DNA of 41,043 nucleotides from Candidatus Uhrbacteria bacterium RIFCSPLOWO2_01_FULL_47_25 (lineage in GTDB: Bacteria > Patescibacteriota > Patescibacteriia > GWA2-46-9): positions 1 to 41,043 of the forward strand of contig MGEK01000002.1 in the NCBI GenBank assembly GCA_001791325.1, in the 5' to 3' direction. The position numbers and the translations under genes were made by a program. The notes beneath the pieces were generated by a model. The model saw nothing but the letters and a program-made list of their open reading frames with translations, ran no database searches and was not told the origin of the DNA. Of the stretch, positions 19,101-27,031 are shown in pieces; position 1 is the first letter of the stretch, and each line of letters starts with the position of its first letter.

Positions 19101-20309
19101 ATGTCAGACAATACAATTCTTGACAAAATATTGACTCAAAAGCACGCGGATGAAATTCGCGCCTTTAATCCAATTACTGTTGTTGATGATTTAATGAAAG
19201 GCCTAAGCGAGCGGGAGAAAACAGTCATTGTGGACAGATTTGGCTTATCTAATGATGGCAACAGAGCAACATTGGAGGAAATTGGAACCAAGCTTAATGT
19301 TACCAGAGAGAGGGTTAGACAGATCATAAAGGGAGTAATCACGAAATTGCGTGATTTGCAAATTGGACATGAAGAAATCCAACGCTTTACGCGTATTGCC
19401 GAACAATTATTGCAATCATTCGGCGGAGTGCTTGAAAAGGATTTTTTTACTTCAGAGTTGCTTGCTCTCTCTGAGATCGCAAAGACTGAATTAGCTCGCC
19501 GCCGCGCAACTCTATATCTTGAGTTTGTATTAAATGACATTGTGATTGAAGCCATTGAGCATCGTCCGGCAAATAAAATTCGACGAGCTGTATATGCCAT
19601 ACCAGGGATTGATGATAAACTTCTAACAACCGTTGTTACTGAGCTGGTTAATATTATTAATGAGGCTGGAGAATCGCTTTCCGAGGAGGAATTAATAGAA
19701 CGTTTTAAGAATCGAGAAGTATACAATAGAACACGCTCTATTTTGATTGATGAACCAGTACGACTAGCGCGTGAATTTTTTCGTACAGGAGTGGCGGCCT
19801 CTATTCCTTCATCAATGAAGGAAGAGGCGGAAGTGCTGTGCGCCTATATTGCAGCGGCCGCCACTCTTGAGCAAAATATATTTGACGAATGGGGTAAGCG
19901 CGATTGGGCAATGATCCACCCCAAGCGAATGAATGACAAAATTTATCTTATCTTGAGGCATGAAGAAAAACCTATGCATTTTGTGTCTATTACCGAAAAA
20001 ATTAATGCTGCTCTATTTGATCACAAAATCGCTAAGTCGCCTTCTGTTCACAATGAACTTATTTTGGACAAACGCTTCGTGTTGGTAGGGCGCGGTATTT
20101 ACGCGCTTAAAGAGTGGGGTTTTGAGCGAGGTACCGTAGCGGAAGTGATTACCAAGATACTTCGTGAATCCGGAGAATTGACGCGTGAGCAAATGGTTGA
20201 GGCAGTGCTACAGCGTCGCTTTGTCAAAAAACAAACAATTCATCTCGCCTTAATGAATCGCAAGCTATTTGCCAAGCACACCGACGGGCGATATGTCTTG
20301 GTATCTTAG
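19101..20309 (+). CDS. Sigma70 region-4-like HTH protein with C-terminal HARE-HTH-like domain
   Basis: MSDNTILDKILTQKHADEI start; LSEREKTVIVDRFGLSNDGNRATLEEIGTKLNVTRERVRQI is sigma region 4; C-term resembles HARE-HTH/RpoE-delta wings. The track start (19041 TTG) is the -35 box. Confidence 0.8.
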   Translation: MSDNTILDKILTQKHADEIRAFNPITVVDDLMKGLSEREKTVIVDRFGLSNDGNRATLEEIGTKLNVTRERVRQIIKGVITKLRDLQIGHEEIQRFTRIAEQLLQSFGGVLEKDFFTSELLALSEIAKTELARRRATLYLEFVLNDIVIEAIEHRPANKIRRAVYAIPGIDDKLLTTVVTELVNIINEAGESLSEEELIERFKNREVYNRTRSILIDEPVRLAREFFRTGVAASIPSSMKEEAEVLCAYIAAAATLEQNIFDEWGKRDWAMIHPKRMNDKIYLILRHEEKPMHFVSITEKINAALFDHKIAKSPSVHNELILDKRFVLVGRGIYALKEWGFERGTVAEVITKILRESGELTREQMVEAVLQRRFVKKQTIHLALMNRKLFAKHTDGRYVLVS

Positions 20310-20320
20310 CAGAATTAGCT

Positions 20321-21730
20321 ATGCCATTTATTGACGGTTTATCCAACGCCTTTGACGCGGCCCTGGCAGACCCAAACTCTATTGTTGGAGCTTGGAATTT
20401 TTTCAGTTATATTTTTGTAAATGGGGGATGGGTATTTTTTCTTTTTTTGTTTCTGCAAGGAATGTATTTTTATTGGATATACCATATTCAAATTCGGTAC
20501 GACAAGACGCGAGAATGGGTGCTTTTAGCAATTGATGTCCCCAAGAACAATGTGCAAACCCCTAAAGCGGTAGAAAATATTTTTTCCCATCTAGCGGGCG
20601 CCCATGGTACAAAAACGCTTTGGGAAAAATATTACGTAGGGGCGACGCAAGATTGGTTTTCGCTTGAGATAATTAGTATCGGAGGATATGTTCAGTTCAC
20701 GATTCGCACCATAGTTCGTTTTCGTGACTTAGTTGAGTCCGCTATTTACGCTCAATATCCCGACGCCGTTATTACCGAAGTAGAGGATTATACTATTGGC
20801 TTTCCGACTTTTTTCCCGAATGAGCGCTACGATATGTATGGTACGGAATTTGTATTAGTGGAGAAGGAGGCCTTTCCTATTCGTACCTATCTTGAGTTTG
20901 AGCACACCTTGTCACAGGAGTTTAAGGATCCGCTCTCGGCACTTCTGGAAACTATGGGTAAACTTGGAAATGGCGAACAGCTTTGGTTGCAAATTATTAT
21001 TGTGCCCATTAACGATGATTGGAAAAAGCAGGCTATTAATTTAATTAAGAAAATGATCGGAGAAAAACAGAAGAAGAGAGCGGGTTTGATGGGTTCGTTA
21101 TTGGGCGAAATCGGGAATATTGGCCAAACAGCCAGCGGGCAGATCACCGGGACCGGCGCGGCCGCCGGTAAACCAGTGTCCAAATCGGATGATTTGCCGA
21201 GCAGAATGCTTTATCTTTCTCCATACGACAAAGAGAGGGTTGAGGCCATTGCTAGAAAAGTTAAAAAAATTGGATTTGACACAAAAATACGCAGCGTTTA
21301 TATCGCTCCGAAAGAAAATTTTTATGTTCAGCATGGCCGTGAGGCGCTGGTCGGGTCTATTAAGCAGTTTAATACGGCTGATCTAAATTCCTTGAAGCCG
21401 GATACTAAGCATATCGGCGTTCATGCCTCTTACCTCTTGGCCGAGTGGAGAAAAAACAGAAAGAAAACTAAATTAATGCGTTGGTACAAACATCGATCGC
21501 CGGATAGAGGTCACGGTCTTTATGTTTTGAACATTGAAGAACTGGCGACTGTATGGCATTTTCCAGTAACAGCGGAAACGATTCCTATTCGTCATATGGT
21601 ACAAAAAACGGAATTTAAGAGAATCGCTCCTCCGTCGTTTGTGCCATTTGCTGAACGCGAGAGCGTGGCGCCGGATAGTGGGTACACTGTCGGTAAATCA
21701 GCACCACCCAGTAATTTGCCATTTGGATAA
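20321..21730 (+). CDS. Membrane protein, DUF8128-like, partner of the downstream DUF87 ATPase
   Basis: N-terminal TM (NGGWVFFLFLFLQGMYFYWIYH); remainder soluble; adjacent to secretion-type ATPase. Confidence 0.6.
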   Translation: MPFIDGLSNAFDAALADPNSIVGAWNFFSYIFVNGGWVFFLFLFLQGMYFYWIYHIQIRYDKTREWVLLAIDVPKNNVQTPKAVENIFSHLAGAHGTKTLWEKYYVGATQDWFSLEIISIGGYVQFTIRTIVRFRDLVESAIYAQYPDAVITEVEDYTIGFPTFFPNERYDMYGTEFVLVEKEAFPIRTYLEFEHTLSQEFKDPLSALLETMGKLGNGEQLWLQIIIVPINDDWKKQAINLIKKMIGEKQKKRAGLMGSLLGEIGNIGQTASGQITGTGAAAGKPVSKSDDLPSRMLYLSPYDKERVEAIARKVKKIGFDTKIRSVYIAPKENFYVQHGREALVGSIKQFNTADLNSLKPDTKHIGVHASYLLAEWRKNRKKTKLMRWYKHRSPDRGHGLYVLNIEELATVWHFPVTAETIPIRHMVQKTEFKRIAPPSFVPFAERESVAPDSGYTVGKSAPPSNLPFG

Positions 21731-21731
21731 T

Positions 21732-23489
21732 ATGGATCAGCCCGGAGAAATTTCTATATTTGCGGAGACCAATTACCGCGATAGTTGCCGATTGTTTGGT
21801 ATTAAACGAGATGACCGTCGTCGGCATATGTATATTATTGGTAAAACAGGCATGGGTAAGTCGGAAATGCTCAAGCAAATGATTTATGCTGATATTCAGG
21901 CCGGACATGGTATTTGCGTGGTTGATCCGCATGGTGAGCTGGCGGAGAGTATTTTAGATTTTGTGCCACCGCATCGCATTAACGACGTAGTTTACTTTGA
22001 CCCGGCGGACATGGAATATCCGATTGCATTTAATATTATGGAGTCGGTCGATCCGCACGTGCGGCACTTGGTGGCTTCCGGGCTAATTGGCGTATTTAAG
22101 AAAATTTGGGCTGATTCATGGGGGCCGCGCTTGGAATATGTGCTCCGAAACGCCATTTTGGCCTTGCTTGATTATCCCGGCTCAACACTGTTGGGAATAA
22201 TGCGGGTATTAGTTGATAAAACATACCGCAAGAAAGTGATTGATAAAATTAAGGATCCAGTGGTCAGAAGTTTTTGGGTAGATGAATATTCCAATTACCC
22301 GGATCGATTTCAGGCAGAAGCCATTGCTCCTATTCAAAACAAAGTCGGTCAATTTCTTTCCAATTCTCTGATTCGCAACGTTGTGGGGCAAGTGAAATCG
22401 TCAATTGATATTCGTGATGTGATGGATAATCAGAAGATATTGATTCTCAATCTTTCAAAGGGGCGAATTGGAGAAGATACTTCCGCCCTTCTCGGAGCGA
22501 TGATGATTACAAAAATTCAGCTTGCCGCTATGTCGCGTATTGACACGCCGGAGCATGAACGCAAAGATTTTTATCTTTATGTTGATGAATTTCAAAATTT
22601 TGCCACCGAGTCATTTGCCAATATCTTGTCCGAGGCCAGAAAATATCGCTTAAATTTAATTATTGCCCATCAGTATATTGAACAACTTGATGAAAAAGTA
22701 CAAGCTGCGGTTTTTGGCAACGTTGGCACAATTGTCTGTTTTCGTGTTGGAGCAACTGATGCCGAAATGCTTGAAAAAGAATTCGCGCCCTACATTACGG
22801 AAGAGGATTTAGTAAACCTTGCCAAATGGCAGGTATATTTGAAATTAATGATTGACGGCGTTGCCTCATCGCCGTTTTCGGCTAATACTTTGCCGCCAGT
22901 AACCCTCAACTTCAGTAATCGCGATAAACTTATTCGCGTGACAAGGGAGCGTTATGCCCAGCCGCGCTCCGTGATTGAGGATAAAATTTCTCGCTGGGCC
23001 GGTTCTCTAGAAGCCGCAGCGCAAGAGGAGCACCGATTGATGAGCAGCTTGCCGCCACGTTTTGAGCGCCGTCACGGTGCGGCTGGGCCGGTTGTAGAAT
23101 CAAAAAAATCGCCACAAAAACGTAATTTATCCAAAAACGTTAATACTAAAACTATCGTTTCAGAGGTTAAAAAAGAAGAGGAAGCACCATCAAATGAAAA
23201 AAATCACAGTGCTGGTCCATATAAGTATTCAGCTGTATGCTCCAATTGCGGCGCGGATACAGCGTTGTCCTTCAAACCTGATATTACAAGACCAGTGTAT
23301 TGCAAGGATTGTTTAAAAAAGGTGCGATCAGGGCAAATCACTGACTTCAAAAAACAATCAGCTGAAAAATTAGAGAATGCTGTGGCCTCATTATCTAAGC
23401 AAGTCACATCTCCCGAATCAACTAAACAAACTATGAACGATACCACACGACCAATGTCTATCAAACCCGGTGAAAAAGTATTTTTATGA
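21732..23489 (+). CDS. DUF87 / VirD4-TraG-type secretion ATPase with C-terminal zinc ribbon
   Basis: MDQPGEISIFAETNYR start; Walker A IIGKTGMGKSEM; VVDPHGELAESIL; YLYVDEFQNFATESFANILSEARKYRLNLIIAHQYIEQL; CSNCGADTAL...VYCKDC. Confidence 0.85.
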   Translation: MDQPGEISIFAETNYRDSCRLFGIKRDDRRRHMYIIGKTGMGKSEMLKQMIYADIQAGHGICVVDPHGELAESILDFVPPHRINDVVYFDPADMEYPIAFNIMESVDPHVRHLVASGLIGVFKKIWADSWGPRLEYVLRNAILALLDYPGSTLLGIMRVLVDKTYRKKVIDKIKDPVVRSFWVDEYSNYPDRFQAEAIAPIQNKVGQFLSNSLIRNVVGQVKSSIDIRDVMDNQKILILNLSKGRIGEDTSALLGAMMITKIQLAAMSRIDTPEHERKDFYLYVDEFQNFATESFANILSEARKYRLNLIIAHQYIEQLDEKVQAAVFGNVGTIVCFRVGATDAEMLEKEFAPYITEEDLVNLAKWQVYLKLMIDGVASSPFSANTLPPVTLNFSNRDKLIRVTRERYAQPRSVIEDKISRWAGSLEAAAQEEHRLMSSLPPRFERRHGAAGPVVESKKSPQKRNLSKNVNTKTIVSEVKKEEEAPSNEKNHSAGPYKYSAVCSNCGADTALSFKPDITRPVYCKDCLKKVRSGQITDFKKQSAEKLENAVASLSKQVTSPESTKQTMNDTTRPMSIKPGEKVFL

Positions 23490-23569
23490 AGCCCGCACCA
23501 CAGAAAGCCCTCCACTCAGGGCGAATGAAGCAGTTGTGCGAGGTGAAGTCTTAAACTTTGGCTTATAAT

Positions 23570-23863
23570 ATGTTTGGTCAGTTATTGCCGCGCGGCCGCG
23601 ATCCATTTGAATTTAATTTTCGGTATCAGAATCAATCTCAAAGGATAGTTGGTTTACGTACGCCTTGGCACGAAATAGCGCCGCCCGCTATAGTTTGGGG
23701 AGGAACAATCGGGTTTGGTTGGGGGGCAATAAGGTATTTAACAACTGGCCAGCCCGCTTGGGACGAGGCATTTATCATGGCTATTCCAGGCATTATTATC
23801 TGTTTTGGTATCTTTTATCTAAAAAGAGCCTGGCGCGACCGTCAGAGCAAACCAATCGTCTAA
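23570..23863 (+). CDS. Small membrane protein, unknown function
   Basis: MFGQLLPRGRDPFEFNFRYQ; TM segments; ATG start at 23570 preferred over TTG 23558. Confidence 0.55.
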   Translation: MFGQLLPRGRDPFEFNFRYQNQSQRIVGLRTPWHEIAPPAIVWGGTIGFGWGAIRYLTTGQPAWDEAFIMAIPGIIICFGIFYLKRAWRDRQSKPIV

Positions 23864-23869
23864 TAAGTC

Positions 23870-24118
23870 ATGAGAATACGCATTGACAGAAATAAATGCA
23901 TTGGCGCGGCGGCTTGTGTTGCCTTGCCGTCAAAAGTGTTTAAGTTGGATACAAAAAATAAGGCCGTCATCCGGCATAAAGATGGGGCCGAATCGTCAGA
24001 ATGAGCGGAATACTACGGAATTGACGCCGCGGCAGAAGATTTAATCGCCGCCGCCGAGTTATGCCCAACATTGGCTATTATCATTGAAGACGATAACGGT
24101 AATCAAATTTATCCATAA
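23870..24118 (+). pseudogene. Short ferredoxin interrupted by in-frame TGA (codon 45)
   Basis: Translation MRIRIDRNKCIGAAACVALPSKVFKLDTKNKAVIRHKDGAESSE*AEYYGIDAAAEDLIAAAELCPTLAIIIEDDNGNQIYP; TGA at 24002-24004. Confidence 0.7.
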
Positions 24119-24134
24119 TTTGTATTTCAGACGA

Positions 24135-24896
24135 TTATTTTTGGCCTCTAAAGTTTTGAAATATCTTCTGTACTCTATTCAAGCAGTAGCTTGGTCTTTC
24201 TATAATATCTTTTTCTTTCAACCTTATGACGCACCAGCCTAGTTGCTCAAGAAACGCATCTTTCATTTTGTCTTTTCTAATTTGCAATTTGCCTGAATGT
24301 GATTTGTAATTATCACACTCAATGGCTATGGTACCTCGATTGCAAAATACAACCAAATCAATGCGATACCGTCTGCGCCCTCGCGAGATTGTGTATTCTC
24401 GCCGACTCTTAATGCCCAATCGGTCAAGCCCTTTCTTAATGATTTGTTCAATTGGTGGAACATTGTAGAGCTCCAAAATATTACGTGAAGAAGACAGTTT
24501 GGAGAAACTCGTGAAGCCGAAAGAAACCCTTCGAGGAATGATGTTTTTTATTGGCCGAGCAAGTTTTTCAATCTTAGAAAATTTAAACTTCATATAATCA
24601 TCGTGCGTCCGAGGATGAACTCGTTCGGCCGGCAGTAAATCAATCCTCTTCACCTTTTCTATCTTCGTGATACGTCCGTAATACTCAATACGCTTTCCTC
24701 TTTTACCAAATAAGACTGGCTGATAGAAAGCCAAGTAGTCAAAATGGCGTTTGGGTAGGAAGGCAATCGGAATTCTATACCAGTGTTTCTGGAGAAGAAT
24801 TTTTCGGTCATTCTTACTTCTAAGCACGCCAACCAATACAACACCTCCCGCAGTTTGTGTTTCTCTTCGGCCATTGAGCATTGGCCTCGAATTCAT
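24135..24896 (-). CDS. PD-(D/E)XK (DUF559/Vsr-like) endonuclease with uncharacterised N-terminal domain
   Basis: RREYTISRGRRRYRIDLVVFCNRGTIAIECDNYKSH...RKDKMKDAFLEQLGWCVIRL. Confidence 0.75.
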   Translation of the reverse strand: MNSRPMLNGRRETQTAGGVVLVGVLRSKNDRKILLQKHWYRIPIAFLPKRHFDYLAFYQPVLFGKRGKRIEYYGRITKIEKVKRIDLLPAERVHPRTHDDYMKFKFSKIEKLARPIKNIIPRRVSFGFTSFSKLSSSRNILELYNVPPIEQIIKKGLDRLGIKSRREYTISRGRRRYRIDLVVFCNRGTIAIECDNYKSHSGKLQIRKDKMKDAFLEQLGWCVIRLKEKDIIERPSYCLNRVQKIFQNFRGQK

Positions 24897-24917
24897 AATT
24901 GATTCAAATAATTTTTA

Positions 24918-24946
24918 AGAATATTCTAACATTCTCACATTCTCAA
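24918..24946 (-). promoter_or_regulatory. Predicted promoter of nuclease gene, overlapping palindrome site 1
   Basis: On minus strand TTGAGA-N17-TATTCT (-35 = 24941-24946, -10 = 24918-24923), ~15 nt leader to ATG 24896. Confidence 0.55.
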
Positions 24947-24960
24947 GAATGTTAGAATGT
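24929..24960. promoter_or_regulatory. 32-nt palindromic operator-like site 1
   Basis: ACATTCTCACATTCTCAAGAATGTTAGAATGT; overlaps HTH stop codon and nuclease promoter. Confidence 0.65.
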
Positions 24961-25218
24961 TTTTGTAAAGTCAACAAATCGCTTGCCATAAGGCGAAAGG
25001 GAGTGAGCAACTTCACGGCCTTGATATTTTTTATTCAACAGACCAGCCTGCATAAGGCGTCGCGTGTGTTCGGAAATGGTTTTGATATTACAATCAAGAA
25101 TCTCGGCAATTTTTGCCAAGGTTATGCCATCGTTTTTGCTGATTAAATGCAAAATATCCAGCCGTCTATGATTCGCCGCGCCCTTAAAATATCTTTCCAA
25201 TTGTTTTGCAGTCTTCAT
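24952..25218 (-). CDS. ArsR-like winged-helix transcriptional regulator
   Basis: FKGAANHRRLDILHLISKNDGITLAKIAEILDCNIKTISEHTRRLMQAGLLNKKYQGREVAHSLSPYGKRFVDF. Confidence 0.85.
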   Translation of the reverse strand: MKTAKQLERYFKGAANHRRLDILHLISKNDGITLAKIAEILDCNIKTISEHTRRLMQAGLLNKKYQGREVAHSLSPYGKRFVDFTKTF

Positions 25219-25227
25219 ATCATTATC

Positions 25228-25256
25228 ATAGTATCACAACATTCTCACATTCTCAA
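25228..25256 (-). promoter_or_regulatory. Predicted promoter of HTH gene, overlapping site 2
   Basis: On minus strand TTGAGA-N17-TACTAT (-35 = 25251-25256, -10 = 25228-25233); near-leaderless relative to ATG 25218. Confidence 0.55.
25239..25254. promoter_or_regulatory. Half-site of the 32-nt palindrome, site 2
   Basis: ACATTCTCACATTCTC, identical to the left half of site 1; right half degenerate. Confidence 0.55.
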
Positions 25257-25431
25257 AGACTCATAATCGTGAAAAATAGGCGGAAATTGTTATATATTCA
25301 CGGTTTTAGTCGTAACTCCCAGTAAAAGCCGACCCTGCCGAGCCATTCACGCTATTTATTATAGGTGTAAATTTCTTTCGCGTATTCGCACGAATTAGAG
25401 AATAAAAAACTATTCAATAATCAACTACATA

Positions 25432-25463
25432 ACATTCCAACATTCTCAAGAATGTGAGAATGT
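25432..25463. promoter_or_regulatory. 32-nt palindromic site 3
   Basis: ACATTCCAACATTCTCAAGAATGTGAGAATGT. Confidence 0.6.
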
Positions 25464-25572
25464 TATTTATTGCCCATTGATTTATGTAATACGCTGACAA
25501 ATAATTCTTTCAATTTTGCGCGTTGTTCAACCAATTGTTTTTTATAATCCTTAATTTTGATTCTAGCCCTAG
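25463..25572 (-). pseudogene. Possible HsdS C-terminal remnant
   Basis: Minus-strand frame reads RARIKIKDYKKQLVEQRAKLKELFVSVLHKSMGNK*, like the C-terminal coiled coil/LFxSxLHKxM tail of type I specificity subunits; no intact upstream ORF. Confidence 0.4.
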
Positions 25573-25807
25573 ATGTTGATAGGCACGACAAGGTCAGGCA
25601 TATCTAAATTTCTTATTTTGCGTTTTTTCTAATATTTTTATGGTGATTTTGACAGAATAGTGACAGAACCTATCAAAGAGAATACTATAAAGCCTATTAT
25701 GAGAGCCATTTTGAACCATAAAAGGAGTCCATTGCGGCGGGTTTTGCGAGATCCATTAGAGATGGGATCTAGTAAGGGGGCAGGGTGGGGCCAAAGTCTT
25801 CGTCGGT

Positions 25808-27022
25808 ATGTCTCCGCATCAGTGTAAGCACGGTGCGGGGCAGGCTGGCGGCAAGCTAAAGAGAAGAGGAAAAACTGTCTTCGTAGCGATGTCAGGTGGC
25901 GTGGATTCCAGCGTGGCGGCTTTGCTTTTGAAAAAGCAAGGTTATGATGTAGTTGGCGTTTTTATTAAGAGTTGGGACGGGTTGTCAACGAGTGATGGTG
26001 TAAAATTTCGCGAGCAGTGTAGATGGAGAGAAGACAGGCGCGACGCTATGCGCGTGGCGGCTAAACTGAAAATTCCGTTTGTAACGTATAATTTCACAAA
26101 ACCATACCGGGACAGGGTGATTGAATATTTTTTTAAAGAGCACGAAGCAGGTCGCACGCCGAATCCTGATATAATGTGCAATAAAGAAATTAAATTTAAA
26201 TTATTTTTAGAGAAGGCCTTGAGCGAGGGCGCTGATTTTGTGGCGACGGGGCACTATGTAAGAGTGCGAGCTAGAAGCCATAAGCCAAAAGCCGTAGGCA
26301 GCTTGGGCCGTGTAAATAGTGCGAGTATCTTTGACCTTTTGCAGGCTAAAGACGGCGCCAAAGATCAGTCGTATTTTTTGTGGACGCTAACCCAGAAGCA
26401 ACTTGCTTATTGCCTTTTTCCAATCGGCGAATACACGAAATCAAAGGTGCGAGAGATGGCGCGCCAAGCTGATCTGCCGACGGCTGACAAACCCGATAGC
26501 CAGGGGATTTGTTTTATTGGCGAAGTGCCGGTTGTTGAATTTTTAAAAACCCGCATAGCCGAGCGAACAGGCGCAGTGGTGACGGCTGACGGGCGAACAA
26601 TAGGGGAGCACGACGGCATAGCATTTTACACCATTGGCCAACGGCACGGCTTAAGATTGAGTTCGCGCTTACCATATTATGTGTTTGGTAAAGATATTGA
26701 GCATAATATCATCAAAGTGGCAGAAGGTAATGATGATCAAGCGCTTTACCAAGATAAAATTGAAGCAAGTGAGATGTCGTGGGTTAATCAAGCGCCGCAA
26801 ATAGGTGATAGATTACTAGCTAAAATCAGATATCGCCAAAAATCAGAGCCGCTTATGGTTGTGGGCAGTCGTGAAGCGTCCAAAAAACATTCTAATATTC
26901 TTAAGAATGTTGGAATGTTGTGGCGGTTTAAATTTGACCGACCACAAAGAGCGGTCACCCCCGGCCAGTCACTGGTGTTTTACGACGGCAAGAGAATGGT
27001 CGGTGGGGGAGTGATATTATAA
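25808..27022 (+). CDS. mnmA: tRNA-specific 2-thiouridylase MnmA
   Basis: VFVAMSGGVDSSVAALLLKKQGYDVVGVFIK; GRTPNPDIMCNKEIKF; ATGHYVRV; KDQSYFLW; DSQGICFIGEV; IGQRHGL. Start uncertain. Confidence 0.95.
   Translation: MSPHQCKHGAGQAGGKLKRRGKTVFVAMSGGVDSSVAALLLKKQGYDVVGVFIKSWDGLSTSDGVKFREQCRWREDRRDAMRVAAKLKIPFVTYNFTKPYRDRVIEYFFKEHEAGRTPNPDIMCNKEIKFKLFLEKALSEGADFVATGHYVRVRARSHKPKAVGSLGRVNSASIFDLLQAKDGAKDQSYFLWTLTQKQLAYCLFPIGEYTKSKVREMARQADLPTADKPDSQGICFIGEVPVVEFLKTRIAERTGAVVTADGRTIGEHDGIAFYTIGQRHGLRLSSRLPYYVFGKDIEHNIIKVAEGNDDQALYQDKIEASEMSWVNQAPQIGDRLLAKIRYRQKSEPLMVVGSREASKKHSNILKNVGMLWRFKFDRPQRAVTPGQSLVFYDGKRMVGGGVIL
26887..26918. repeat. 32-nt palindromic site 4, inside mnmA
   Basis: ACATTCTAATATTCTTAAGAATGTTGGAATGT. 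Confidence 0.6.
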
Positions 27023-27031
27023 TTCATAAGT

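Noticed and set aside
23870-24118. Selenocysteine or UGA=Gly recoding to explain the ferredoxin TGA
   Set aside because: TGA is a stop for other genes in the window, no convincing SECIS hairpin follows, and the codon is not at a cluster-ligand position
24929-25463. CRISPR array reading of the repeated ACATTCTC motifs
   Set aside because: Copies are irregularly spaced, palindromic, and placed over promoters; no cas genes
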